Part shown: one piece after another, positions 18,293 through 26,972 of the stretch | Numbering within the stretch: the stretch's first letter is position 1 | Layout of the letters: each line of letters begins with the position of its first letter | Assembly: GCF_018476525.1 (NCBI RefSeq) | Contig: NZ_JAHCST010000038.1 | Span: forward strand, 20,042-84,041 | Direction: 5' to 3' | DNA from: Acrocarpospora catenulata | Lineage (GTDB): Bacteria > Actinomycetota > Actinomycetes > Streptosporangiales > Streptosporangiaceae | DNA length: 64,000 nt | Translations under genes and position numbers: made by a program | Notes under the pieces: generated by a model | The model's database searches: none | What the model saw: the letters and a program-made list of their open reading frames with translations, nothing else | Told to the model about the DNA's origin: nothing

Positions 18293-18780
18293 GGCAGCTC
18301 CTCGCCGCGCATGGCCCGGGCGGCGCACATCGTCGCGGTCAGAATGTTCTGGTATCCGGTGCAGCGGCACAGGTTGGAGGAGAGCACCTCGCGCAGCTCC
18401 GCCTCCTCCGCGTCCGGATGTTCCTCCAGGTAGCCGGCGACCAGCACGAGGAACCCGGGGGTGCAGAACCCGCACTGGAGGCCGTGGTTCTCCCAGAACG
18501 CCTGCTGCACCGGGTGCAGCCGCTCCTCGTCCGGAGCCAGGCCCTCCACCGTGCGCACCGAGCTGTCCTCGGCCTGGACGGCGAACATCAGGCAGGACCG
18601 GACCGGCTGCCCGTCCACCAGCACCGTGCACGCGCCGCAGACGCCGTGCTCGCAGCCCAGGTGGGTGCCGGTCAGGCCGCAGTCCTCGCGAAGCGCGTCG
18701 GCCAGGGTACGGCGGGGCTCGACCGCGATCTCGTACCGGTCGCCGTTGACGTAGAGGCGGAGGGGAATCGCGGACGTCAT
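18289..18780 (-). CDS. (2Fe-2S)-binding small subunit of molybdenum hydroxylase
   Basis: The 163-residue protein has both iron-sulfur centres of the family. The plant-ferredoxin-type cluster is CEHGVCGACTVLVDG plus a later SC, and the C-terminal four-helix cluster is QCGFCTPGF plus LCRCTGY. It passes electrons from the Mo cofactor to the FAD subunit. It is placed between the two large-subunit genes with 4-nt overlaps on both sides, so a single FeS subunit probably serves both. Confidence 0.95.
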   Translation of the reverse strand: MTSAIPLRLYVNGDRYEIAVEPRRTLADALREDCGLTGTHLGCEHGVCGACTVLVDGQPVRSCLMFAVQAEDSSVRTVEGLAPDEERLHPVQQAFWENHGLQCGFCTPGFLVLVAGYLEEHPDAEEAELREVLSSNLCRCTGYQNILTATMCAARAMRGEELP

Positions 18781-21179
18781 GGTGCGGTCCCTTTCTCGGT
18801 TCTGCGGACGTCGGTGCCGGTGCGGACGGCGGTCCTGACCCGGTGCGGGGTGGCGGGCAGGTGGAAGACGCCGAGGCCGAACGGCGCCAGCGCGTCGCTG
18901 ACGGCGTTGGCGATGGCGGCGGGCGCACCGATGGTGCCGCCCTCGCCGACCCCCTTCGCGCCGGTGATCGACTCGGGGGAGCGGGTGTCCAGGTGCACGA
19001 TCTCGATGCCGGGCAGCTCCGCGATGGTCGGCGGCAGGTAGTCCATCAGCGAGGTGGTCACCAGCACCCCACGCTCGTCGTAGATCAGCTCCTCGTAGAG
19101 CGCGTTGGCCACCCCCTGCGCCACCCCGCCGTGGATCTGGCCGTCCACGATGGCCGGGTTGATCAGCCGCCCGGCGTCCTCGGCGACCAGGAACCGGGTG
19201 ACCGACACCCGGCCGGTCAGCGGGTCCACTTCGACCTCGGCGACGTGGCAGGCGTTGGCGAACGTCCCGGACGGGTCGTACAGGCCGACCGCCTCCAGCG
19301 CGGGTTCGCCCTTGTCGGGGATGAGATGCGCGTTCAGGTAGGTGTCCCGGGCCAGCGTCGCCAGCGACACCCCCGTCTCGTCCCCCGCCCGTACGGCCCG
19401 GCCGCCGGTGAGTTCGATGTCACCGGGCAGCCCGCCCAGCCGGTCGGCGGCGAGCACCCGCAGCCGGGCGGCCAGCTCCCGGGCGGCCAGCAGCGCCGCC
19501 CCGCCCGCGATCACCATCGCCCGGCTGGCGAAACTGCCCCACCCGTACGGCGTGGCGTCGGTGTCGGAGGCGATCACCCGGACCGCGTCCGGCGCCAGCC
19601 CCAGCTCGTCGCAGACCAGCTGGGCCAGCGTGGTCCGCAGCCCCTGCCCGTGCGGGGAGGCCCCGATCCGCAGCGTGAGCGCGCCGGACGGGTCCATGGT
19701 CAGGACCACCCGCTCGTACCCGGGGGTGATCAGCGGCGCGGGCTCCCGGCCGAGCCGGATCGGACGGGACCTGGCGGCGAAGGCGGGCGTGCCGTAGCCG
19801 GTGCGCTCGGCGAAGCAGGCGATGCCGAGGCCGAGGTAGCGGCCCTGGGCGCGGGCTCGCTCCTGCCGGTCCCGGAAGTCGTCCAGATCGGCCAGTTCGG
19901 TGGCCGCGCGCAGCGTCTCCAGGTGGGACGCCTGGTCCAGGACCAGGCCGCTGGGCGAGCGGTGCGGGAACTCCACGATCAGGTTCCGCTCCCGGATCGC
20001 GACCCGGTCAAGACCCAGCTCGGCGGCGGCCACGTCGAACAGCCGCTCCATGGCCAGCACCTGGACCGGCCGGGACACGCCGCGGTAGGGCGCGATCGGG
20101 CACTTGTTGGTGGCGATCGCCCGGGACCGCACCGAGTACTCCCGCACCCGGTAGGCTCCCGGCAGCTCGGCCATTGCCATCAGCGGCTCCACACCCCAGG
20201 TCACCGGGTAGCAGCTGTAGGCCCCGACGTCGCAGACGAGGTCGCCGCGCAGAGCCAGCAGCTCGCCGTCGGCGGCGAAGGCGCCGGCGATGTCGTAGAC
20301 CTGCTCGCGGCTGTGCCAGGCGGCCAGGAAGTTCTCCTCGCGGGTCTCCAGCCAGGCGATGGACCGGCGCAGCCGCCGGGACGCCCAGACCAGGGCCACG
20401 TCCTCCCTGGCCAGCGCCATCTTGGCGCCGAAGCCGCCGCCCACGTCCGGAGCGACGACCCGCAGATCGTCCTCGCGCAGGCCGAGGGCGTCGGCGATGC
20501 CGGTCCGGATGACGTGCGGCATCTGGGTGGTCACGTGCAGGGTGGAGCGCCCGCCGGCCCGGTCGTAGGCGACATGCGCGGCGCGGGCCTCCAGCGGCAT
20601 CGCGCTCTGCCGGGCCGAGCTGACCTGGATCTCGACGATCCGGTCGGCCCGGGCGAAGGCCGCGTCGAAGCCCTCGGTGTGGATACGGCCGTCCACCACG
20701 GTGTTGGGGTCGCCGGGATACGCCACCGCGTGCACCAGCGGCGCGCCGGGGGCCAGCGCCTGCTCGGCGGAGACCACGGCGGGCAGCGGCTCGATCTCGA
20801 TGTCCACCAGCTCCAGCGCGTCCTCGGCCGCGGCCTCGGAGGCGGCGATCACCAGGCCGACCGGCTCGCCGACGAAGCGGACCATGTCTTCGGCCAGGAT
20901 CGGGGTGTCCACCGCGACGAAGTCGGGCCGGTTCAGCACGGCCCTGATGGGCTTCACGCCGGCCAGGTCGGCCGCGGTGAACAGGGTAATGCCGGGTGGG
21001 GCGGTGACCGAGACCAGCCGCCCGGCGGCCACGCCGCTCCGGACGAACCGGGCGTGCAGGCAGCCCTGGTCGCGGGCGGCGATGTCGCCGACGTAGCGGC
21101 CCCAGCCGCGCACGATCGCCGGATCCTCCAGCCGGGGCAGCGCCCGGCCGGTCCAGGTCGGCGGCTCGGTCCCGGTCAT
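18777..21179 (-). CDS. Xanthine dehydrogenase-family molybdopterin-binding subunit B
   Basis: This 800-residue large subunit is clearly distinct from subunit A. Its blocks read APDVGGGFGAKMALA, APYRGVSRPVQ, ASPHGQGLRTTLAQ and the catalytic-Glu block GAKGVGEGGTIGAPAA. It starts at 21179, overlapping the FAD subunit gene by 4 nt and the FeS gene by 4 nt. It therefore belongs to the same translation-coupled set. The expected role is a molybdenum-dependent hydroxylation. Whether A and B act in sequence on one substrate or form alternative enzymes cannot be told from sequence. Confidence 0.93.
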   Translation of the reverse strand: MTGTEPPTWTGRALPRLEDPAIVRGWGRYVGDIAARDQGCLHARFVRSGVAAGRLVSVTAPPGITLFTAADLAGVKPIRAVLNRPDFVAVDTPILAEDMVRFVGEPVGLVIAASEAAAEDALELVDIEIEPLPAVVSAEQALAPGAPLVHAVAYPGDPNTVVDGRIHTEGFDAAFARADRIVEIQVSSARQSAMPLEARAAHVAYDRAGGRSTLHVTTQMPHVIRTGIADALGLREDDLRVVAPDVGGGFGAKMALAREDVALVWASRRLRRSIAWLETREENFLAAWHSREQVYDIAGAFAADGELLALRGDLVCDVGAYSCYPVTWGVEPLMAMAELPGAYRVREYSVRSRAIATNKCPIAPYRGVSRPVQVLAMERLFDVAAAELGLDRVAIRERNLIVEFPHRSPSGLVLDQASHLETLRAATELADLDDFRDRQERARAQGRYLGLGIACFAERTGYGTPAFAARSRPIRLGREPAPLITPGYERVVLTMDPSGALTLRIGASPHGQGLRTTLAQLVCDELGLAPDAVRVIASDTDATPYGWGSFASRAMVIAGGAALLAARELAARLRVLAADRLGGLPGDIELTGGRAVRAGDETGVSLATLARDTYLNAHLIPDKGEPALEAVGLYDPSGTFANACHVAEVEVDPLTGRVSVTRFLVAEDAGRLINPAIVDGQIHGGVAQGVANALYEELIYDERGVLVTTSLMDYLPPTIAELPGIEIVHLDTRSPESITGAKGVGEGGTIGAPAAIANAVSDALAPFGLGVFHLPATPHRVRTAVRTGTDVRRTEKGTAP

Positions 21180-22036
21180 CGCCGCGCGTCCAGGCCGAGC
21201 GCCCGGGGGACCAGGGCGCGGACGAGGTCCCGGCGGTAGGCCGGGTCGCCGTGCGCGTCGCCCGGCGGGTCGCAGTCGGCCGCGGCGGCTTCGGCCGCGG
21301 CGGTCACCAGCTCCGGCGACCAGCGTTCGCCGAGCAGGACCCGCTCGGCGGCGGCGCTGCGCAACGGCACCTCGGCCACCCCGCCCAGGCAGATCCTGGC
21401 CTCGGTGACCAGCCCCTCCTCGACCCGGACGGCGGCGGTGGCGGCCACGATGGCGAAGTCCCCCGCCCGCCGGGCGAACTCCGCGATGCCGGTGCGGTAG
21501 TGCTCGTCCAGCGCGGGCAGGGCGATCGAGGTGAGAATCTCGTCCGGGGCCATCGCGGTGGTGAAGACGGCCTGGAAGAAGTCCGCCGCCGGGATCACCC
21601 GGGTTCCCCTGGCCTGGCTGCGCACCGTCATCTCGGCGTCCAGCAGCCTGGCCACCAGGCACCACTCCGAGGCGGCGTCGCAGTGCGCGAGCGAGCCCCC
21701 GAACGTGCCCCGGGTGCGGATCGGCAGGTGGCCGACGTGGGCGGCGGCGCGGCGCAGCAGGCCGCCGAGCGGGCCGGGCAGCGGGTTGTGCTCCATCGCG
21801 TGGTGCCGGGTCAGCGTGCCCACCCGCACCCGGTCCCCGTCGCTCGCCAGGCCGGCCAGGCCGGGCACCCGGTTCACGTCGACGAGGCGGGCGGGGCGGG
21901 CCAGGCGGAAGTTCATCATCGGGATGAGGCTCTGACCGCCGGCCAGGATCTTGCTTTCGTCCGGGTCCTCGGCGATCGCCGCCAGCGCCTCGGTGAGGGT
22001 GCGTGGGCGGACGTACTCGAACGGGCTGGGCTTCAC
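21176..22036 (-). CDS. FAD-binding subunit of molybdenum hydroxylase
   Basis: The 286-residue protein starts FEYVRPRTLTEALAAI and has the FAD pyrophosphate motif AGGQSLIPMMNFRLARP. It also has the second flavin-contact segment TRGTFGGSLAHCDAASEW and the C-terminal CO_deh_flav_C domain (LPALDEHYRTGIAEFARRAGD). It accepts electrons from the 2Fe-2S subunit. It is the only FAD subunit in the operon and is coupled by 4-nt overlaps to the nitrilase-family gene before it and subunit B after it. Confidence 0.94.
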   Translation of the reverse strand: MKPSPFEYVRPRTLTEALAAIAEDPDESKILAGGQSLIPMMNFRLARPARLVDVNRVPGLAGLASDGDRVRVGTLTRHHAMEHNPLPGPLGGLLRRAAAHVGHLPIRTRGTFGGSLAHCDAASEWCLVARLLDAEMTVRSQARGTRVIPAADFFQAVFTTAMAPDEILTSIALPALDEHYRTGIAEFARRAGDFAIVAATAAVRVEEGLVTEARICLGGVAEVPLRSAAAERVLLGERWSPELVTAAAEAAAADCDPPGDAHGDPAYRRDLVRALVPRALGLDARR

Positions 22037-22878
22037 CAGGACTCCCCACGGTAGTTCAGGGAATAGACGTCCGTCCTGCGGTCCTCCCGGGGACGGATCG
22101 CCGGGCCGCGTACCCGGGCCGCGCGCACCGCCGCGATGTCGATCCGCACCAGGGCGGCGTCGGCCGCGGTGCGGGAGAGCGGACCGGCCAGCACCTCACC
22201 GTACGCGTCGCAGGCCACTGAACCGCCCAGGGTAGCCGGGCCCCCGTGCGAGGCTCCGGCCACCTGGGACACCGCGACCACGGCCACCTGGTCCAGGTTG
22301 GCCTGCGCGAGCACCGAGTCGACGTGGCGGGTGGCCCCGGCGACGGGGACGGTGCGGTCGAAACCCGCCACCCAGGCGGCGGGCGCGATCACCAGGTCGG
22401 CGCCCTGGAGGGAGAGGGCGCGCAGGACCTCCACGAACCGGAGGTCGTAGCAGACGCACAGGCCGAGCACGCCGTACGGCGTCTCGCGGACCGGCAGGCC
22501 CAGGTCGCCGGGGGTGTAGACGCCCTTCTCCCGGTCGAACAGGTGGAGTTTGCGGTAGTGCAGGACCGGTCCGTCCCCGTCCACCGCCACGACCGTGTTG
22601 AACAGATCGTCGCCGTCGCGCTCGCAGAAGCCGTACACGACCAGACCTGCCCGGCCGGCGACCCGGGTGAAGGCGGCCAGGCTCGGCCCGTCGAGCGGTT
22701 CGGCGACCGTACGGGCGAGCACCGGATCGACGACGTAGCCGCTGACCGCCAGCTCCGGCAGGACCACCAGGTCGGCGCCCGCCTGGAAGGCCGCCGCGGC
22801 CCGGGTGGCGGCCAGGGCGCGGTTGGCGGCGACCTCGCCGGCCACCACGTCGATCTGCTCCAGCGCGACGGTGGTCAT
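22033..22878 (-). CDS. Carbon-nitrogen hydrolase (nitrilase superfamily)
   Basis: The 281-residue enzyme has the nitrilase catalytic triad blocks: Glu in LVVLPELAVSGYV, Lys in LHYRKLHLF and Cys in LGLCVCYDLRFVE. Members hydrolyse amides, nitriles or carbamoyl groups. The Phe-Asp-Arg loop (AWVAGFDRTVPVAG) fits an amidase or N-carbamoyl hydrolase branch better than a true nitrilase, but this is a weak inference. It overlaps both neighbours by 4 nt. Its presence with a cyclase-family amidohydrolase suggests that the pathway removes nitrogen from an amide-containing intermediate. Confidence 0.92.
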   Translation of the reverse strand: MTTVALEQIDVVAGEVAANRALAATRAAAAFQAGADLVVLPELAVSGYVVDPVLARTVAEPLDGPSLAAFTRVAGRAGLVVYGFCERDGDDLFNTVVAVDGDGPVLHYRKLHLFDREKGVYTPGDLGLPVRETPYGVLGLCVCYDLRFVEVLRALSLQGADLVIAPAAWVAGFDRTVPVAGATRHVDSVLAQANLDQVAVVAVSQVAGASHGGPATLGGSVACDAYGEVLAGPLSRTAADAALVRIDIAAVRAARVRGPAIRPREDRRTDVYSLNYRGESW

Positions 22879-23690
22879 CGCGTGGCGCCGGTCAGCGGCA
22901 GGGCGTCCACGTCCACCCCGGCGGCGCGCAGCATGTCGGTGTCCGCGGGGCAGGGGCCGCCGACGCTGACCACCCGCTCGCCCTGGTCGGCGGCCACCGC
23001 GTGCCAGTAGCCGATCTCGATGTGGATGGTGTCGCCGGGCCCGAATCGGAACTTCTCCCCGGTGGTCACGTTCTCCGCGGTGCCGTGCCCGGCCAGGATG
23101 TGGATGGTGTCCTCGGACTCGGCGTGCACGTGTTCCCGGTTGCGCTCGCCCGGCTCCAGGACGACGTAGTTCATGTTGGCGGTGACCGCCCCGGCGCCGA
23201 GCCAGACGACCAGCCGGGCATCGGCCGAGATGAACGGCACCAGCAGGCCCGGCCGGTCCCGGTGGTAGGTGGTCACGCCGGGCTCGGCGGGGGGTTCGGC
23301 GGGCGCGGTGCCGAGCGCCGGGTCCACTGGGCTGGGGCCGCCGACCAGCCGGGCTCCCGCCTCGGCCGCGAGTGTGTAGAGCGATCCGGCGCGGAGGTGC
23401 GCCATCGCGCCCTCGGCCAGCTCGTGACCGGCGGCGCGGCCCCCGGCCAGCTGTTCGGTGACCGTCACGGTGCCGCCGACGACGTAGTAGACGGCCTCGC
23501 CGGGATGGGCGAGCGCCCGGGTGGCGGCGCCCGGTCCCAGGTCGATGGCGTAGAGGCTGCGGCAGCGGGCGCCGGTGCCGGGTCCGATGATCTCTCGCCA
23601 CGTGCCGCCCGCGACAAGGCCCAGGTCGGGGCCCCACTGGTCGGGGGAGACGACGCGCATGCCCGGGGAGGTCTGGTGGTTCTGCGTCAC
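22875..23690 (-). CDS. Bicupin protein
   Basis: Two cupin halves are visible. The first has HPGEAVYYVVGGTVTVTE. The second has the better metal-ligand set: ERNREHVHAESEDTIHILAGHG, with His, His and Glu ligands, then FGPGDTIHIEIGYWHAV, with the last His. This suits a metal-dependent dioxygenase, isomerase or ureidoglycine-aminohydrolase-like enzyme. The start is uncertain: a GTG at 23690 gives a hydrophilic N-terminus (TQNHQTSPG), while the ATG at 23711 lies in AT-rich promoter-like sequence without a ribosome binding site. It is the first enzyme gene of the operon after the XRE regulator. Confidence 0.8.
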   Translation of the reverse strand: MTQNHQTSPGMRVVSPDQWGPDLGLVAGGTWREIIGPGTGARCRSLYAIDLGPGAATRALAHPGEAVYYVVGGTVTVTEQLAGGRAAGHELAEGAMAHLRAGSLYTLAAEAGARLVGGPSPVDPALGTAPAEPPAEPGVTTYHRDRPGLLVPFISADARLVVWLGAGAVTANMNYVVLEPGERNREHVHAESEDTIHILAGHGTAENVTTGEKFRFGPGDTIHIEIGYWHAVAADQGERVVSVGGPCPADTDMLRAAGVDVDALPLTGATR

Positions 23691-23765
23691 GCCAAGGACG
23701 ATAGCATTCAATTGGATCGAACTTGTTAAGTGACGTTAAAATCCGTCATGACGGGACGAACGGCA

Positions 23766-24359
23766 TCAGTCGATGTTGATCCACACCGCGACGGCCTCGT
23801 TCGCCCCGGAGTTGACGATGCGGTGCGGGCGGGCGGACGGGTAGGCGATCACGTCGCCCGCCGCCAGCTGGTAGATCTCACCGTCCAGCTCCACGGTGAG
23901 CGAGCCCGAGACCACCATGCCGAACTCCCGGCCGCGGTGATGGGTGGCCGCCGGGCCGCTCGCGCCGCCCGGCTCGTAGGTGTTGACCGCCATCTCGACC
24001 CCTGCCTGCGCGTCGCTGTGCGCCACCCGCCGGGTGGTGCCCTCCCCGGCCCGGATCAGGGTCTGCTCGGCCAGCCGGGTCACCGGCGATCCGGCGCCCT
24101 GGTCCGGCCGGTCGAAGAGGTCGTACATGTGCAGGCCGAGGGCGGAGGCCACCGAGACCAGCGTGCCGACCGAGGCGTTGGAGACGCCGCGCTCCAGCAT
24201 GCTCAGCATGGAGGTGCTGATCCCCGTCCGCTCCGCGACCTCCTTGAGGGTCAGTCCCTGCCGGGAGCGCAGCTGCCGGATGCGGGCGCCCACCTGTGCC
24301 ATGGTCTGGTCGGCGCTCTGCTGGTTCGGTGCGGGGAGAGCTGCGTCCGGCGCGTTCAA
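23766..24359 (-). CDS. XRE-family regulator with C-terminal cupin
   Basis: The 197-residue protein has an N-terminal HTH_3 domain (RIRQLRSRQGLTLKEVAERT, SMLSMLERGVSNAS) and a C-terminal cupin sensor (HHRGREFGMVVSGSLTVELD, LAAGDVIAYPSARPHRIV). This class senses small metabolites, often catabolic substrates. It is on the same strand as the bicupin and lies directly upstream, so it is the likely pathway regulator. GTTA...TAAC half-sites (24464-24479) lie upstream of its own start, and a GTTAA repeat lies in front of the bicupin gene. They could be operators but are weak. Confidence 0.88.
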   Translation of the reverse strand: MNAPDAALPAPNQQSADQTMAQVGARIRQLRSRQGLTLKEVAERTGISTSMLSMLERGVSNASVGTLVSVASALGLHMYDLFDRPDQGAGSPVTRLAEQTLIRAGEGTTRRVAHSDAQAGVEMAVNTYEPGGASGPAATHHRGREFGMVVSGSLTVELDGEIYQLAAGDVIAYPSARPHRIVNSGANEAVAVWINID

Positions 24360-24694
24360 GGGACCTCCGATCCAAGGGTGGGCGGGCAGCGCCCACGGTT
24401 TCAGCCACAGTGAACTGGGTCAAGCGGTCTGTGGCCATCCCGCTCTATAAGCGGTGATGTTGCGTTAACAGTGTGTAACGAAGTTTAAACAATCTTGTAC
24501 GCCTTCAATCATAGTGAAAGATCAGGTCGGCTGGACGGGTGTGGGGGTGGGTGCCGATTTCAGTGGCACTGTAACTACTTCATAGATATTTAACGCGCGA
24601 CTATTGCATAAATCGGCTCGCACGCCACATAGTGGCTCGCACGCAGCCCGTCGGGAAGCTGCCGGACCACCCCCACCTCCACTCCCGAAGGACG
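24360..24694. other. 335-bp divergent intergenic region with short repeats
   Basis: No gene is seen. The region separates the XRE regulator (leftward) from the sugar ABC operon (rightward). It is AT-richer than the surroundings. It holds GTTAACAGTGTGTAAC at 24464-24479, a possible XRE operator, and an 11-bp direct repeat GGCTCGCACGC at 24615-24625 and 24634-24644 (19-bp period) just upstream of the ABC binding-protein gene. The direct repeat could be a site for the ROK repressor. Both assignments are inference. Confidence 0.4.
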
Positions 24695-25996
24695 ATGCAC
24701 ATGATCATTAAGAAGTGGGCCACCGGCCTGGCCCTGGTCACCGCCGCCTCCCTCACCCTGACCGCCTGCGGCCGCGACGCCGGCGGCGACACCGCGAACG
24801 CCCCCTCCGCCCCCGCCGCCGCCATCGACGACAGCCCCGCCAAGGGCGAGATCACCGTCTGGGCGATGGGCGGCGAGGGCGACCAGCTGCCCAAGATCGG
24901 CGAAGCCTTCCAGCAGGCCAACCCCGAGGCCAAGGTGACCGTCACCGGCGTGCCCTGGGACGACGCCCCCACCAAGATCTCGACCGCCATCGCCTCCGGC
25001 CAGACGCCCGACATCACCCTGCTCAACCCCGACGCGCTCGCCACGTTCGTGGCCGCCAAGGGCTTCGCCCCCGTGCCCGCCGGCCTGATCGACGAGTCGG
25101 GCTTCGACGCCAACGCCATCGCCGCCACCAAGATCGACGGCACGAGCTACGCGGTCCCCCTCTACGTCGACACCCGGACCCTCTTCTACCGCAAGGACCT
25201 CGCCGAGAAGGCCGGCGTCAGCGCCCCCAAGAGCTGGGACGAGCTGAATACCTTCGGCGCCGCGCTGAAGAAGGCCGGGGCCAAGGACGGGCTGCTGCTG
25301 GCCACCGGCGAGGCCGGTTTCACCCACCAGGTGCTCCTGCCGTACGTCTGGCAGGCCGGGGGCGCCCTGACCAACGCCGACCAGACCGAGTTCACCCTGA
25401 ACACCCCGCAGGTGATCGAGGGTCTGGCCAAGTACCAGTCGCTGGTCAAGGACGGCGTGTCCAGCCAGACCGGGACCTACGAGCCGTGGGGCTCGGTCGA
25501 GGAGCGGCTGGCCCGCGGCGAGATCGGCTCGGTGGTGAACGGCTCCTGGCTGATCGGTCCGCTCAAGGAGTTGCTCGGCGACGAGTTCGACCAGAAGATC
25601 GGCATCGCCACGGTGCCCGCCGGACCCGGCGGCGGCGTGAGCTGGCTCAGCGGCGGCCAGCTTGCCGTCTTCGCCGACGCCAAGAACCCCGACGGCGCCT
25701 GGAAGTTCATCCGGTTCATCTCCACCCCCGAGCAGGCCGCGCACTTCAGCGAGTTGACCGCCGACCTGCCCGCGGTCACCGCCGCGTGGGGCGTGGCCGG
25801 ACTGGACAAGGACCCCGCCGTGGCGGTCTTCAACGACCAGCTCAAGTCCACCGCCACCCCGCCGGTCATCCCGACCTGGGCACAGCTCTCCTCGATCATC
25901 GACGGGTACGGCGAGCGGCTGGCCCGGGGCACCGTCACCCCGCAGGACGCGGCGGCGGGCCTGCAGAAGGACATGTCGGCCGTCGGCCTCAAGTAA
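24695..25996 (+). CDS. Sugar ABC transporter substrate-binding lipoprotein
   Basis: The 433-residue protein has a lipobox (LTLTAC, Cys25) and the class-1 extracellular sugar-binding fold (ITVWAMGGEGDQLPKIGEAF, VPLYVDTRTLFYRKDL, GSWLIGP). ATG 24695 follows GAAGGACG; the longer frame to 24632 would bury the signal. It captures an oligosaccharide outside the cell for the two permeases that follow. The neighbouring GH3 suggests a beta-glucoside such as cellobiose, but this is inference. No ATPase gene is present, so a shared MsiK-type ATPase elsewhere is expected. Confidence 0.93.
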   Translation: MHMIIKKWATGLALVTAASLTLTACGRDAGGDTANAPSAPAAAIDDSPAKGEITVWAMGGEGDQLPKIGEAFQQANPEAKVTVTGVPWDDAPTKISTAIASGQTPDITLLNPDALATFVAAKGFAPVPAGLIDESGFDANAIAATKIDGTSYAVPLYVDTRTLFYRKDLAEKAGVSAPKSWDELNTFGAALKKAGAKDGLLLATGEAGFTHQVLLPYVWQAGGALTNADQTEFTLNTPQVIEGLAKYQSLVKDGVSSQTGTYEPWGSVEERLARGEIGSVVNGSWLIGPLKELLGDEFDQKIGIATVPAGPGGGVSWLSGGQLAVFADAKNPDGAWKFIRFISTPEQAAHFSELTADLPAVTAAWGVAGLDKDPAVAVFNDQLKSTATPPVIPTWAQLSSIIDGYGERLARGTVTPQDAAAGLQKDMSAVGLK

Positions 25997-26023
25997 CCCC
26001 CGCTGCCCAGGAGACGTACCGAA

Positions 26024-26968
26024 ATGAACCCCACCGCCAACGCGCCCGCGACGGCGGCCAGGCACGCCGTCCCGCACCGCCGCCGACGGCCCGCGTGGCG
26101 CCGGCGCCGCGCCCTGGCCGGCTGGCTGCTGGCGCTGCCGTTCACCGCGCTGTTCGCCGCCTTCATGATCGGGCCGCTCGGTGCCTCGCTGGCGCTGAGC
26201 TTCACCGACGCGACCAGCCGCGACCTGCGCACGCCGTTCGCGGTGGGGTTCGTCGGGCTGTCCAACTTCGCCGACCTGTTCACCGACGAGAAGTTCCTGC
26301 GGGCGGTCGGGAACACCCTCTACTTCGCCGGAGTCGGTGTGCCGCTCACCGTGGCCGTCGCGATGCTGATCGCGCTGGCCCTCAACAACGGCATCAACCG
26401 GTTCCGGGCGTTCTTCCGGGTCGGCTTCTACACGCCGGTGGTGACCAGCATCGTCGCCATCGCCGTGGTCTGGAAGTACATCCTGGAGCCGGACGGCCTG
26501 CTCAACCAGGGCCTGGCCGCCCTGGGCGTGACCGGTCCCGACTGGCTGCACGACACCGCCTTCGCGATGCCGTCGCTGATCCTGATGGCGATGTGGCGGA
26601 ACATGGGCACGCTGATGATCGTGTTCCTGGCCGGGCTCCAGGGCCTGCCCGCCGAGGTGTACGAGGCGGCCCGGATGGACGGCGCCGGGCCCTTCCAGCG
26701 CTTCCGCGACCTCACCCTGCCGCTGATGCGGCCCACCATCCTGCTCGGCTGCGTGCTGATCAGCGTCTACTACTTCCAGTTCTTCGAGGAGGCGTTCGTG
26801 ATGACCGGTGGCGGTCCGCTGGACAGCACGCTCTCGATCACCTACTTCACCTACAACCAGTTCGGCTACGGCGACTACGGGCACGCCTCCGCCGCCAGCT
26901 ACATCCTGGCCGTCGCGATCGCCCTGGTGACGCTGGTGCAGTTCCGCGTCCTGCGCGCGAAGGACTAG
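26024..26968 (+). CDS. Sugar ABC transporter permease (MalF-like)
   Basis: The 314-residue protein starts after an Arg-rich cytoplasmic tail and has six membrane helices. It carries the EAA loop (EVYEAARMDGAGPFQRFRDLTLP) that docks the ATPase. It begins 28 bp after the binding-protein gene and 4 bp before the second permease. It forms the heterodimeric channel with that permease. Confidence 0.93.
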   Translation: MNPTANAPATAARHAVPHRRRRPAWRRRRALAGWLLALPFTALFAAFMIGPLGASLALSFTDATSRDLRTPFAVGFVGLSNFADLFTDEKFLRAVGNTLYFAGVGVPLTVAVAMLIALALNNGINRFRAFFRVGFYTPVVTSIVAIAVVWKYILEPDGLLNQGLAALGVTGPDWLHDTAFAMPSLILMAMWRNMGTLMIVFLAGLQGLPAEVYEAARMDGAGPFQRFRDLTLPLMRPTILLGCVLISVYYFQFFEEAFVMTGGGPLDSTLSITYFTYNQFGYGDYGHASAASYILAVAIALVTLVQFRVLRAKD

Positions 26969-26972
26969 AGCA

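Noticed and set aside
15962..21179. Assignment of the molybdenum hydroxylase operon as aerobic CO dehydrogenase
   Set aside because: Both large subunits lack the form I active-site loop with the CO-binding Cys, and the operon has amidase, cyclase and CMD genes that do not fit carboxydotrophy.
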